Positions 25,040 to 37,659 of a DNA stretch of 64,000 nt are shown piece after piece. The notes beneath the pieces were generated by a model. The model saw nothing but the letters and a program-made list of their open reading frames with translations. It was not told the origin of the DNA and did not search any database. A program made the position numbers and the translations under genes. How positions within the stretch are numbered: the first letter of the stretch is position 1; every line of letters begins with the position of its first letter. The DNA is from Buxus sempervirens (Eukaryota; Streptophyta; Magnoliopsida; Buxales; Buxaceae), in NCBI GenBank assembly GCA_947561395.2, contig OX387188.1:15470229-15534228 (forward strand). The letters run 5' to 3'.

Positions 25040-25656
25040 GCATTTAGCAATGATTTTTGCTTATTAAAGCAAAGTCATGCTTTTTGAAGCAATAAGCATG
25101 TTTCATTAGTGTTTGCTTTTGCTTTTCATGATGAAGCAAAAAACAATCTAATTGCGTTTCTTGAGAAGCAAAATTTTTTTGCTTCTCACTTTTTGCTTTT
25201 TTTGCTTATTGCTTCTAATACAAACAACAAACCCATACCACCAACCACTACTGCCACACCATCCACCACCTCTATCCATGACGTACCACCACCATCCACT
25301 CTCACTTCCCACCATGGCCACCACCATCCACCACATCACCACAACAACCACCTATCACTCACCCTCCTCGCCAACCACCACTAAATATTACCACCACTAT
25401 CATCCTCTAAAAGTACAACCATTAACAACATTCCCACCACAACTACCAACACCCATCCACTCACCCACTAACACACCATCCCCACACTCACCACAAACAC
25501 CATCATCACCATCACTTATGCACCCAACACCAACCCCCATCTATCAATACTACCTCCACCACCCATCTACCCATTCACCCACAGCCACAACCCCACCCAT
25601 CACCACCACCTTGATCACCAATACCACTGCTACCTTGTCACTACCACCAATATTAT
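25040..25656. repeat. AGCAAAA-rich hairpin region and CCA low-complexity block
   Basis: 25040-25215 is full of GCTTTTTGC / GCAAAAAGC words able to fold back on each other, as in the arm of a MITE. 25225-25656 is CCA/CACCAT low-complexity DNA that gives an open Thr/Pro/His-rich frame without domain character. The block stops sharply where an LTR-like TGTAGAATC begins. Confidence 0.5.
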
Positions 25657-28600
25657 TGTAGAATCTTGAATTTTAGGAAATAATAATATAATTTTAAATT
25701 TAAATATTAAAAGAAATAAAATAAATAAATTTGAAATATTGGAGGATAAATATTTAATCTAAGTATTTGAGAGATTGAAATTATAATCTACACTCATATT
25801 ATGAAGAGAAATAATAAGGAGATTAAATCTGGAAATTTTGAAATAAATCTAATGGTTAAATATGGTAGGTATTTTAGTTTTTTGCCAATGGTTAATTACT
25901 AAATTAATTAAATAAATAATTATTAGAATAGAAATAATCTATTAGATTTAAGTTGGATTAAATTTCGATTTAAATAGCTTAATTTATAGCTTAAAAGATG
26001 AGAAAATGACCTAATTGTAATTATACTTAATTAATGTAACGCCCTAAATCCAGGTTTATTTAAAAACAATAACCCGAACCTAGTGCATTAGAATAATGGC
26101 CCAAAATAACTAATTCCAGACTTAAACAATTTCAATAATTATAATCAGAGTGCGGAATTTAAAGACATTTTCTCAAAGAAGGGCGGAATAATAAAACAAT
26201 AATCATCCAATATTAAACCATTAGTCAAAGTCTGGTTCCGGGTCAACTAAAATAAATGAATCAACGTCCACTAAAGTCATCTAAATAAATAATTCAAATA
26301 TCTCTGAAACCACTAAATCAAAACTCAATGTATTCTCCCTAGACCTACACAGGAATAAAATAGTCGTCATCCTGATAGTCAATATAATCCCCTGAAGTAT
26401 CTATCCCTGCAGCGTCCTCTCCAGGAATATCTGAAAACAAAACCGATAAAATGAAAATGTGAGAAACAACATCCCAGTAAGTAGTCATGCAAATAGTTTG
26501 TAACAATAAAATATGCAACGTTTAATCAGGTTAATCACAAAACTAAAATACAGAATAATAATAATTAAATGAAGCTTTAACAAACAAAAACAATTCAACC
26601 TCATGGGACTCATGAAATAGAAAACCAAAGAAAGAAAGTAGCCATGTGCCAATACACTACCTAACTGAATTATAGGTGGACCAGACTTCCATACAGACTG
26701 GCTATTCGACACCCAACGGAAGAACCCAACCGACAACCAAAATGAGTTAACATGTACGACCCAACCTATCGAGGAATGGGTAACGTAGCGACCAATCTAT
26801 CCAGGAGTGGTACCATTCTCGAGATAATGGAATGCCTATGACACAAAATTCAAACCACTTTAGAAGACCTTTCACTTACTAGCTATTCTATGGATCCATG
26901 CAATTGCTAAGCCCACTCAATGGTGGAAAAACCAAACCAGGGAATGGACATATTTCCTAATAACACCCGCATACACGGAAACACAACTGTGTTAATAACA
27001 ACAAACCCGCAACTGCGGAATAAACAAACCAGGCAACTGCCTTGTCACAACTGTGACCCAAAATCTCACATAAGTGGCACTAAGTCATATGTCCAAACTC
27101 CATGTTCAACAGGCAACTATGTCCCGGATTTGTATTGAATCCTTCGATGCACAAAATGCACTCAAATAACCCAAATACAGGTGTAGGAACTCTTAAAATC
27201 AAGTTTTGTTAAAAAGAGAATTGTTTGGAACAATGGTTCAAAGTTAAAAAGCTTCTTTGGTAAAATCTACCCAAAATCTTTATAAAAATTAATTGTAAAC
27301 ATTCGCTAGTGCAAACTATCTCTAAACACTCTAAACTTAATGTTACAAAGGTTTAAATTGAATAAAAACAATTTCGTGGTGAAAAACTAGGCTAGTTGGA
27401 AGATTTTGAAAAATCTGACAAAGGGCGCTCGAGCGACTTCGGGCGCTCGAACAGGCGACGTAAAAACTAGGTTGGTTCAGGGTTGGTCGCTCAATAGGTC
27501 GCTCGAGCGATGCTTCGGGCGTTCGTTGTTCTGAGTTTTGATCACTTTCAGGTTTCTGAAAATTAAAAAGCACAAGCGGGGCGCCCTCGATACCGCTCAA
27601 GTGGCATCGAGCGCCCGCGAACTGCTCTCGATACCCATATGGGCGCTCGAGTGGCGATTCGAGCGACCTGTCGCAAAACCACTTTTCTTAATTTTCCGGA
27701 AAGTTGCATAAATCATTCAAAAATTGAAAACTTAAATTCTATAGCATCAAATCCATACTAAACCATTTAGGAATACATTATAAACATGTTCGAACAATTT
27801 TGAGCAATTAAACCACAATATAATACACAAACGAACCATCAAACATGCGATTAAACACTATCCTCGAATAAACACGAAAATCTGTTTATGCAAATTTTAA
27901 AGGGACTACTTACCTCGTTTTGGGGCTTAAGTCTTCTCTAAAAGCAATGCAAAAATCATCCCAAAGATGGTCCAAACGAAACCAAATCTCCTTTATCTTG
28001 TCTGGATCAAACAACTTACTTTAAGAACTCATGATCATGTTTAGACTCCCAAAAATAGAAACTTTCTTCTAGCTTATTACTTACCTGAAATCCTAAACAA
28101 AAATCCTCTCCTTCTCCTTCTCCTTCTGAAAAGTCTGCTCCAAAGGTTGCTTAGGATTAGGGTTTGATCACACCAAAGATGAGAAGAAGAATAGAGTAGA
28201 AGGTTGATATGGGCAGCTGTTCACTTGGTTTTGGACGTGAACAATCGCTTGCATACTTAGGTTATTTTAATATTTCTCTTCCTTTTACTAAAATGCCCCT
28301 TCATTAAACCACTCACTCAAGCCAAACAACCCTCAAGCTAAACCAATTCTAGGTCAAACTCCACTCTCTGGGGTTCGACCGCCTCCTCTGTTTATTCATA
28401 TTATTTTTATTCCTATTACTTACTTAAATAGATCACATCAATAACAAAATTATTATATTAAAATTATGCTTAACCTTAAATTATGAACTCACCTTAGATA
28501 GGTTCCCTAATTTCCTCCGGTTCACCTTGGACTTCTTCGGGTTGAACCGGCTCCTCACCTCCTGCTTTGATAATAACTTAATCAGTCTATTTATTAATTA

Positions 28601-30240
28601 CAATTATTTTATTAATAAAATCTGGGATTTTACAATTAAGGGCCTTAAATTTTAGGATAATAAGAGTTTTGGGGAGTTTTAGTAATATTTTAAAATAGGA
28701 GAAATAATTAGCACGAAGGAGAATGTGATGAAATAAGGAAGTTATCCAAATAGAATTATGAATCCTAGTTGGAAAGTTTCCAAATCCAATTAGGATTTTT
28801 ATTTGGGTGCTCAATAAAAGAAAGGCATTAGGGAAGATTTAGGGTTTCCATTAATTCAAAACGTGTGGAGAAAGGAAGAGAGAAAATTGGTGCACTCAAC
28901 TAGAAAAAATGAGAGAAAGAAACAGAAAGAGAATAAGAGGCTTTAGAGAAAAAAGAGAAGTTGCAAAAAGTTCTGACTAGCAACCATCAAACGACGATTT
29001 AGAGACTATCAACCGTTGATTGGCCTCAAATTTGGAGGTTTTGTTCTTGAATAGTGGTTCTTCAATTGAATTGTGGAGATCGTGTTTAGAGATCGCTAGA
29101 GTTGTGTGAAAATTTCAGAAAGTTGGCTTTATCTTGAGGTTTATTGGAAAAGAAGGATTTCGTGTTATTAAGGCAAGTAGTAACCCTTCTAAATCTAAAA
29201 GTTGCATGATTTTTAGATTAGTCGTCAAATCATGTTTCGTTAGATTGATTGGATGAATTTTGATGTGTTTAATATAGATTAATTCATGGGTATGATTGAT
29301 TACATGCAAGGTTTGAAAAATTGTCATGCATGTTTTAAGGATTCGTTTTCGTTTGGTTTCATATAAGATTTATTGCAAAACCATGTTTTGATGTGTTTGG
29401 TACAATCTAGTATAATTAGAGGAGTTGGTTTGGTGTGATTTGGAATTAGGATTAAATTTTCTTAAATTTTCGTGAAACCCAGATTTCGACGAAAATACAT
29501 GAGCGCCGGGAATCCGGTTCGAGTGTCGAGCCAGGCGCCATAATACATTAAACGGACACCCAATGCCACTCAAGCGTTATCCAAGGCGCCCCCGCTTGTG
29601 TTTTATTTTATAAATTGAGAGCCCGAAACCCAGAATTTTTTGTCAAACTGAGAGCCCAAGATGTGGCTTAAGCACCACTCCAAGCGACTAAGGACCTGAA
29701 TCAATTTTCTTCGAGCGCCTGACATAGCACCCGTCAGCGCTCGATCGCCCATGACAGATTTTCAATATATTTATAAATCTACCTAGTTTTTTATTGTAAA
29801 ATGAACCCATGTACCAACTATACTAGGGTATTTTGAGAATATTTTCACTGGTCGATGATTTATTTGAATTTTTGTGAAGAATTTGGGTACTTTCTACAAT
29901 AAATGACTTTTATTTGGGTTTATCGTTCCAAATCGTTTTATTTTCAATGTAGTTTGATTTTATTGGTTCATACACTTGTATTTGTCCTATCTAAAGATGT
30001 TTCTAGAGTTTTTATGATAGACTTGTGATTATTTTCCTCCGTGTACCTTGGAGTGGTGAATTTCTCACTTATGTAGCTTGGGTTTGAGACTTAGATTTCC
30101 CCCATGTATCTTGGAGTTGATTTATGGATTATTGATGATGCTTTTGGTATTTAAAATAACATGTTTCAGTATTTTTTTGCCTTGTGTCTAGCGGGCATAG
30201 CTTGTTATAGATCTATATTTTAGCTAGATAGTGAAGTGGG
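25657..30240 (+). mobile_element. Plus-strand Tekay-type LTR remnant, split by another LTR
   Basis: Begins TGTAGAATCTTGAATTTTAG, similar to the TGTAAAACCCC starts of the other LTRs here. It is interrupted at 26035-28634 and continues with LTR-like leader text: GC-rich GCGCC/CGAGCG words (29500-29750), then CGTGTACCTTGGAGTGG-like repeats (30040-30120). The right end is not seen; the border with the next block near 30240 is approximate. No coding sequence. Confidence 0.45.
26035..28634 (-). mobile_element. 2.6 kb solo LTR (Ty3-gypsy type), minus orientation
   Basis: The plus-strand ends are TGTAACGCCCTAAATCC and TCTGGGATTTTACA, so the element starts TG and ends CA. The 5-bp duplication ATTAA flanks it exactly (26030-26034, 28635-28639). 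Reading on the minus strand gives the same layout as the other LTRs here: TGTAAAATCCC start, GGGCGTTACA end. It contains a GC-rich block of GGCGCTCGAGCGAC words at 27420-27680. There is no internal domain, so it is a solo LTR left by LTR-LTR recombination or a long non-coding relative. Confidence 0.8.
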
Positions 30241-32096
30241 TCTGTGACAGTGCCCCTACCAATCAGAAGTTCTTCCTGGAAAATTGTGATGTTAAAAAGC
30301 TTGCGATTCGATCTTTCAAAGATTGAGACTCTGGAGATCATATCGTGTCTGATGGTTTTCAAAAACCGTACAACACGTGCTTTATGAGTAGAAACCTTAG
30401 AAAATCACGTCGCGAGGAATATACCACGAAATCTATGCCTTGATGGACAACGACTGCAAATTCCTTTGAAATCATGAAATGGTAAACAAATCAGGAAACA
30501 TGTCTCTACAATCCACATCATGTCCTGAATGGCATGGAATGTGTCCCCATAAGATAAGCGATTCAATTTTTGTCTATATGGCTAGCTCCATATAACCATT
30601 AATGTTGGTCTATTGTGCATAGCAAGAGACAATGTTAATGTTCGTCGTGAAAGACGATTCAATGTAGGCCTGGAGGCCACTTTATTGTGTGCTTTGAAAA
30701 AAGCAACTTTGATGTGTGCCCTAAAGGGTGGCTTGATGTACGCGAGGAGGCGATTTTGATTTTGAAAATTCTTTTATGCATTTTTTTGAAAACGGGTTGA
30801 CCAAACAGTTAGTGTAACTAATCTCAAAGTGTATGCACTTAATGCATGGACAGGAATGTACATAAGCAAAGTGAAGGTTAAGTGCTATTACCATCCTAAA
30901 AGCCTATGTTAACAAACAAATAAAAACACCCAAAAGTGTGTGCATAGTCCTAAAAGGGTTGGTGCCTATCAAGGCACGACTCCTAGACATACTTGTGTAA
31001 GGGAGCACATCCAAGTCCTGATTAGCCTTTGTCTTTCATCTGTCCTTTCATCTGCTTCTAGTGTCAGATCACAGTAAAATATTTACAACTTGACATCGAG
31101 GGAGAAATTTACATGGTATTTACAAAAAAGTCTAAAAAGAATTCATCTTCAGGCTATTGGGAGCCCAGAAGAAGGATACAAGTTGCTTCAAGGCATGTGG
31201 GCTGAATTCCTAAATCTAGGGTTTCTATCCCTATTATGATCTGGCATGTTTCTGTCCGGCTGTCTGATCTGGCTGGCTTTCATCTGTTCAAAAGGCCGAC
31301 CAAGACTTTGGGTGCTTCCAACAGACTCATTAAGTCAAGGCCCACGGCTCACAGGACTCGAATGCATGGATCTGGGGTGGCACACCTAATCAAAATTTGG
31401 TAGGCTTCCTAAATTAGGGCTAAGATAGCCCATGGTCTAGGGCTTACTCAATTTGATGAAAAAAGGTGGGGTCGCTACCCCTGATGGACTCTTGGGTTTT
31501 AGATTGATTTTACCTTTCTTTATTTCGCATTTCACATTCACATTCACATTGACAGCATCAGGGTTTATTCAGAAGTAATAGGTGGGTGAAGGATACCCAG
31601 CCCAAGGCATCTGCCTACAAGGGCCTGAGTCAAGTACTAGACCTTCGCGTATCATGTCAAGAAACCAATGGCGCTAAGAAATCCAGAAACCCTGGGAGAT
31701 GGGCTTACCCTACTTTCCCCAGCAAGCCATAGGAGCATAGGGCTAATACCATATCGAAAGTAAGTTCATCGTAACAGAAGGGTAGCTACTAAGGAGGTCT
31801 AAGTTTTGTTGAAGAAGAGCATTCATTCCACATCCACATTCAGGGTTGGATCATTCACACAGTCCCCCTCGTGTGTGTCACCCCATGCAGTTTATTAAAA
31901 CTGGCAAAGAAATTCATTCACGGTGTGGTGGGGTGCCCATGTGTGCAATTGGGCAAATTGTTGTGTTTATTCAGGTGAGTTTTTGGACATTTGACTGATA
32001 TAGGGTTCCTTACTGTCTTTTTATAGCAAAAATGCAGAATTAGTGCGCTATACAATGTTCCGGAAGAGTCCCCAGGTAAGTGGAGGGGTCACAATG

Positions 32097-34354
32097 TGTA
32101 AAACCCCAGTTTTTACATTTAATTTAATTAAAGGATTAAATAAAAGATTTAATTAAATTAAGTGGTGTGGAGCTTTCGGCAATTAGGGGGCAAAGAAATA
32201 AGTATAATTTTATTAAGTAAGCGAAAACAAATAATAAATAATAACTAATAGAATAAAAAATTAGGGGTGATGAGGAAATAAACAAATAAATATTATACGT
32301 TAACCTCAATTTTAAGGAGGGGTAGATATGGAATCCCAAGGGTTAAGTTAATACCGGAGATAAATTAGGTTAAGCTTTGAGAAGTCTATAAATAAATTGC
32401 TAAAATAAAAATTTTCGGAGGTTGGGGAAAAGTCGCTGCCTGGTAACTAGGGCGTTGGCCAACAAGGTTTGATCTCTGGAGGAGTCTATCAAAAGGGTTG
32501 GAAGCTAGAAGAAAACCCTCAGCATAGGTGAGTAGCATAGTTTTAAAACTAGGTTTTGGATTGATTCGTGAGTTCGGTCTTGATGCATATGAATCTGGAA
32601 AAATACAGTTCGAGCGTGAGTTTTCTTAGGATTGTTAGAGATAAATAAAAATGTGTTTAGAATAATTTCAAAACTGGTTTAAACATCTTCTGGGGATAGT
32701 AGGAAATTAAGAAAATTTTTACAGATAGAAAAATTTCTGTCAGTCGTGGAGATCTGGAAATAACAGAGACTTGAAAAACCGGAGGTAGCATCCACAGAGT
32801 TGGCACCTACCTAGCTCCAACTAGCTTTAGTCGGCGAAAGGCCGTTTCCTCCTTACCACCGAGCTCGCACTCATCGTGCGCCTATCCTTCCCCGAGCGGT
32901 TTTCCTTAACGCTTATCTCGCGCTTATCGTGCACCTAGCTCGCGCCTAGTACCTTTTAAGTAAGCGCGACGTGTAGTTTTAACTAATGACTTATCGCCGA
33001 CCTCGCGCCTAGCGCTAGAGGTCAGCGCAAGCCCCAATATTTTGCAAAAATGGAGTTTTGACCAAACCAAGCTAGATTTTGATGTTTCAAGGGTTCAATC
33101 ACTTAACTAATGACTTGTTTAGGATTTTATAATTACTATTACCTGTTCAATTACACTGAGAATATTAAGGGAAATTTCTGGTAATTCTTAAGAGTTCCCA
33201 AGGTGAATTTTTGGGCTATTGGTAGGTGATGTCATTATTCTTAACACTAGGAGTTTCTGATTTAGTTTCCCTTTGTTTATACACTTGTACTTGATTGAGA
33301 ATTGATTGACCTGGTTTTCCTTGATTAAAAGTTCTTAAATGTATTTACCATGATTCTCTTGGTGTGAGTAAATGGATTATACCAACTGGTCTTGTGTTAT
33401 GAGCTTTGATTTAATATTGAAAGTACATGAGGTACTGTTCTGGTCTAGAGGGACATGTGGTGAGTTGTGTTGAGTTATACATGATGTGGAACGTATTGTT
33501 TTATTGTGATGTCAGAGTTGTGATTTTACGATGATTTGCTGTTTTGGTTTAGCTTGTCCTGGATCTAGAGTCTGAGCTTAGTAATGTGATGCCTTTGTTT
33601 TATTGGAGTAATGGCATTGCCATGGAGTGTTGCCACGACCGGTGTAGAGCAGCCAGAAACCCTGAGTAGGTCTGGTTGTCAATGCAAAAACCCTGAGTAG
33701 GCCGGCATTGGATGACGAAACCCTGAGTAAGCCATCATTTCAGAGTATTCGAAACCCTGAGTAGGCCGGAACTGTGTACATGGAGGTGTGGAGGTCGCTT
33801 TGGCGTGTTGATTAACTAATCAAAATAATTACATGACATTGACCAATGTTGGGTTTTGTTTTATCTAGCATGAGACATATTATTGAATTGTTGTAGAAAT
33901 TGGCTTTTCTCAAGATGTGGATATAATGATATTGTTTCTTTTGAAATCATTCGGATTTGTTGACAAACATATTCAGATTTAACTACGTACTTATTTTCAT
34001 TTACTATATCTTTGTGTCAAATGAATTACTTGGAGTTTAGTCGGATTTATCGAGTATTGCCTGCATTTTTCGTGAAATTATTCGATCCATATTTTTACAA
34101 CTAGTAAATTGTATTTGTGCATGCATATGCTGCTCGCTGAGATATTCGTATCTCATTCCTTTGTTTTTGTTTGTTTTTAGATACGCATGGAGAGCCCAAA
34201 CTTATTACTTTAGGGTTATATTAGCGCACTCTGTTTCATAGTTTTATTATATTCATGTTATTTCCTTCACTCTGATAATGCGATCCTGCTTTACATAATA
34301 ACTTCTGGAGACGAGTTACGGATTTTCTACGTGACTCGGATCTGGGGCGTTACA
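32097..34354 (+). mobile_element. 2.26 kb solo LTR (Ty3-gypsy Tekay type), plus orientation
   Basis: Starts TGTAAAACCCCAG, ends TCTGGGGCGTTACA, with the perfect 5-bp duplication CAATG at 32092-32096 and 34355-34359. Inside are a GC-rich CTCGCGC/GTGCGCC block (32860-33030), four spaced copies of AAACCCTGAGTA(G/A)G (33655-33770), and the word GCTCGCTGAGATATTCGTATC near the 3' end, found in similar form in the LTR remnant ending at 47885. No internal domain. Confidence 0.85.
33655..33770 (+). repeat. Four copies of AAACCCTGAGTAGG inside the solo LTR
   Basis: The copies are spaced about 34-41 bp apart and separated by GC(C)GGCATT / CATCATTT-like spacers. The array is in the 3' half of the LTR. 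Confidence 0.8.
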
Positions 34355-34535
34355 CAATGGTTCCGCTTAAAACCCACAAACCTTAGGCAATTATCTTGTC
34401 CTTTATGACAGGACTCCCCAGAATACGCAGTAGCGTGTATTCTACATTTTACTAAGGTTAGACAGAAAGTATTTCCTAAAGCAGTCTATATCCTTTGAGT
34501 TGACTCCTGCTAACTAGGGTCCAACTGGGTTGATG

Positions 34536-34555
34536 GGTCCCCAACGGAGTTGCCA
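34536..34555 (-). promoter_or_regulatory. Primer-binding site (tRNA-Arg type) of the Ogre-like element
   Basis: On the minus strand the sequence reads TGGCAACTCCGTTGGGGACC, starting three bases after the LTR end. It closely matches the complement of the 3' end of plant tRNA-Arg(ACG) (CCCCAGTGGAGTCGCCA). A tRNA-Arg primer is known for Ogre elements. Confidence 0.6.
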
Positions 34556-34558
34556 AGC

Positions 34559-37534
34559 TGTGTGCACCTAGAAATCGATCGCACGACAAGGCGCATGTAA
34601 GACGCGTGCCTCAGGACTATCGGAGTCGCCACTGCCTAAGAGGTGTAGGCAGACACAAGGGTGCCTATCCAGGCCTAATTTTTCTGGTCCGTGGCTTATT
34701 AGAGATCTAGCTAAATTCTTGGTTACGTCTGGAAAAGTCCAAAGACACCCTGGCCCGCTCCGTTGGTTTGACAGGTCCCTCGGGTCTCCCTGGTTTTAAG
34801 TCAACTTCTCACCCTTCCTAGTCCAGCATGTATTTTGGTGGGGTCCTCTGAAGGTGTAGATCCATTTTATTTTATTTTTTTTATCTTTTTATTCTTTAAG
34901 TGATGTGGGTCGGGTGCTGGCCCCGTTAGAAGGCCAGTGGGATGCCAAGTTGGGCTTGAGCCCATGGCCCAGTTCGGGTTATTGGGTAACCCTTATTGGA
35001 TTTTGGTAGTTTTGGTTTTTAAAAGTTAATTAAAAACATGATAATTAAGTTGGTTAAGGCTTTTAAGGCCCTATGGGCTTAGATTTGGCCCACAGGTAGT
35101 TAATCAAGTGGCGTTTAGCCCATTTATTGAAACAGACTTTGTTCAGGCCGGATTGGATGTGGGCCCCGTTTTTGGGCCCACAAAGCATTGGTGGGCCTGG
35201 ATGGGCCCACGGTCTCAAGACAGGCTTGGAAGGATCCAAGAAGCCTAATGGGTTCATGTACAGTCAAATCAGGTCGGATTGCGTCCAACTGGGTCAAAAA
35301 TTGATTTTTTTAATTTATTACGAAAATGGACCGCATTTGGAATGCAGTTCAGGCCTGACCACATATGAAATGCGGTCTGGGCTGAATCGCACTGTATGTG
35401 CGGTTTGGCTCGGGTTTCACAAAATCGCCAAACCGCTGACTAGATCCTGCTCGCCTGCTTCCGGGGGACATCCGCCAGCTTCTGTTGGGGGTTTCCAACA
35501 CCTTCACGGTGGTGCAAACGCCTCGCTTCCGGCTTCAAACAAGCCTTTTCTTAAGGTTCATCAAAACCCCCTTTGATCCTCACCTTTTCGCAGCAAACAA
35601 TGCTTCAAATAAGAGTTTCGGATGCTCCTGTTCAGGCATCCCACAAAGTCCTCCTCGCTTACACTTGAAGAATCCCATGGCAAACATTAGAGACTTGTTT
35701 CTCTTGCCCTTTCGAATCAAATGACCCACCTTTATACTCATGCTTAATCTTTATTAACAAACATATGCGCGATACTGGATCAATGGAGAAAACATGCATG
35801 AAAGCCTTCCTATTAGTAGTGAATGATGGATCACAAAAGAGAATGATTCTAAGAAAAACACATGTTAAAACTAAGCTCGAAATATCTAAACAACTTCTAA
35901 GATGAGCTTATGGAAACCAAAAATATGAAACCCCTTGTTAGCCCCCTCTTTTTAAGTAAACAAAATGATCCCCCAAAGTATACTTTACACACAACTTTTT
36001 CACATCCATGGGACGCCCATATTCCCTTCCCTTTGGAAAAGAGATTACTAAAAGGAACTAATGAGTAAAAACCATCTATCCTGTGTGTGAAAAAGTGTCC
36101 CTATAGATGCATGACCATGAATGATGCATAATTAATAAATCACAATGATAATCACCATTTAAAGAAAGGAAAGAGAGGAAGAAGAGTTTAGGGGTTCAAC
36201 TGATGTTCGAAGAGGACACAACCCCTCTTAAATAAATCAGTGAGAGAACACCACTCTTGCATGGACTACTAACGAAAGTGATTCTTGACTTTACATGAAC
36301 TTCCTCTCTCTTCCCGTCTTCCCATATGTGAGTCCCTCTTACCGCGGGAGCTCACATGTCATGCACAAGAAGCGAAACAGGTTAGAATAACACTGTAAAA
36401 CACAGTTTCCATAGTGTGAAGAAGAAAACTGCCGGAATAATTTGATTTTCATATATGTTAAGTACAAAGTGGTAGGAAGGCTCACCGTGCTATTACCTTT
36501 CTGTTTGGATGAGTTGTGGCTCTCCGAAAGATGTGGACAACGATTCCACCCTCCTTTAGCTTTGAAAAGGACTTCCTCCTTGTCTTCAAGTTAGAAGAAG
36601 AAGAAAAAATGAGGAAAAGGGAAGGTTTAGGAGCAAAATGGGAACTTTTGGGAGCTTGGGTGAGAAAGGGGAGCTTTAGTAGCTCAATGGACGTGGGGGG
36701 ACCAAGGAAGGAGAGGGGAGGGACCAACCTTGAACAATGGGGGCTAGGGCTCCCTTTTATAGACATTTTTTCCGTGATCGTATTTGAAGTGCGGTCATGC
36801 CTTGACTGCATTTCAAATGCGGTCGAGCCGCCCATGTGCCAAAATCAACGCGAATCTGCCAGCTATCGCCAGCCGGTGGCACATGGCAAGCTTCTAGAAG
36901 ACCAAAACCGCATTTGAAGTGCGGTCAAGGTACGTCCGCACTTCAAATGCGGTCACGCACGTTTTTTAAATGTCGGATTTGAAATCCTTTATCCAATTTG
37001 GTTTTGAATGAAGATTCAGTTAGATTTTTTGATTATTATAACATAAAAATCAAGATTTTGTATTAAAAATTTATTTAAAATTTAAGATATATTCATAAAA
37101 CAATTATTTTATCTCTGATATTTATTTATTCTGCTTTTGTCTGTTATTTTGTCACGCGGGCAGTTTTCCTGAAACTTTGACCAGCCATAATTTTTCCGTC
37201 CGAACTCCAATTCGAGCAAACTTAGTGTCGTTGTAATTGGCTCGGAATCCACTATCTATCGGGATCAATTTAGGAAGCTGAATTGGGGTCGAGCAAAAAG
37301 TCAATTTTTGCTCCCCCAAAAGTTTGACGAGCTCATAACTTCCTCATCCGAACTCTGATTCCAACAAATTCAGTTGCATTGGAACCGTGTCGAAATGTTC
37401 TCTTCAATGAAAGGAAGTATGATGGTCAATTTTCATTGAATCAAAAAGTCAACTTTTTTACCGTCCCAGGTTTGACTTTTTAATTTGAATTTTTATTTTC
37501 TTCATTTTTGGGGTGCAAAAATCAGGAGTCTACA
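34559..37534 (-). mobile_element. Ogre/Tat-like 5' LTR, 2.98 kb
   Basis: On the minus strand it starts TGTAGACTCCTGATTTTTGC and ends GTGCACACA next to the primer site. It is a reverse-orientation relative of the LTR at 61045-64000 (both hold GGGCTTGAGCCCATGGCCCA and palindromic GCATTTGAAATGC words). It cuts the left Tekay LTR at 37534/37535. Several short frames inside (for example around 35127-35576 and 36516-36917) have no protein similarity and are not genes. Confidence 0.7.
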
Positions 37535-37659
37535 GAAGTGTTCTCAAAAAAACTTCAAATTGAAATTAGGGCATCCTTTTATATGCCCAAGTTTTGGTTT
37601 TTCAAATATACCCCTAAACAAAGCTTTTATTCATCTAAAACCCTAGGATGTACCTAAGG

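Larger units (their letters stand above)
30241..34558 (-). mobile_element. Non-coding 5' internal part of an Ogre/Tat-like element
   Basis: Sequence next to the primer site of the minus-strand LTR at 34559-37534, interrupted by the solo LTR at 32097-34354. No long frames occur on either strand. At 30600-30770 loosely repeated text (GTGTGCCCTAAAGGGTGG, TTGATGTACGCGAGGAGGCG) resembles a degraded short repeat. The gag-pol part and the other LTR are absent, so a deletion is inferred near 30240. Confidence 0.5.

Noticed and set aside
25152-25661. 169-codon open frame rich in Thr, Pro and His
   Set aside because: It is produced by CCA/CAC low-complexity DNA, has no domain and ends at an LTR border.
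30241-32096. Possible Ogre ORF1 or gag in this block
   Set aside because: No frame above 60 codons and no gag or pol motif on either strand.
33655-33770. Spaced AAACCCTGAGTAGG repeats considered as a CRISPR-like array
   Set aside because: Only four short degenerate copies in a plant LTR; CRISPR arrays are not expected in a plant nuclear genome.
35063-36917. Several 80-150 codon frames on both strands
   Set aside because: They lie in the non-coding Ogre-like LTR, are not conserved in the second LTR copy and match no protein family.
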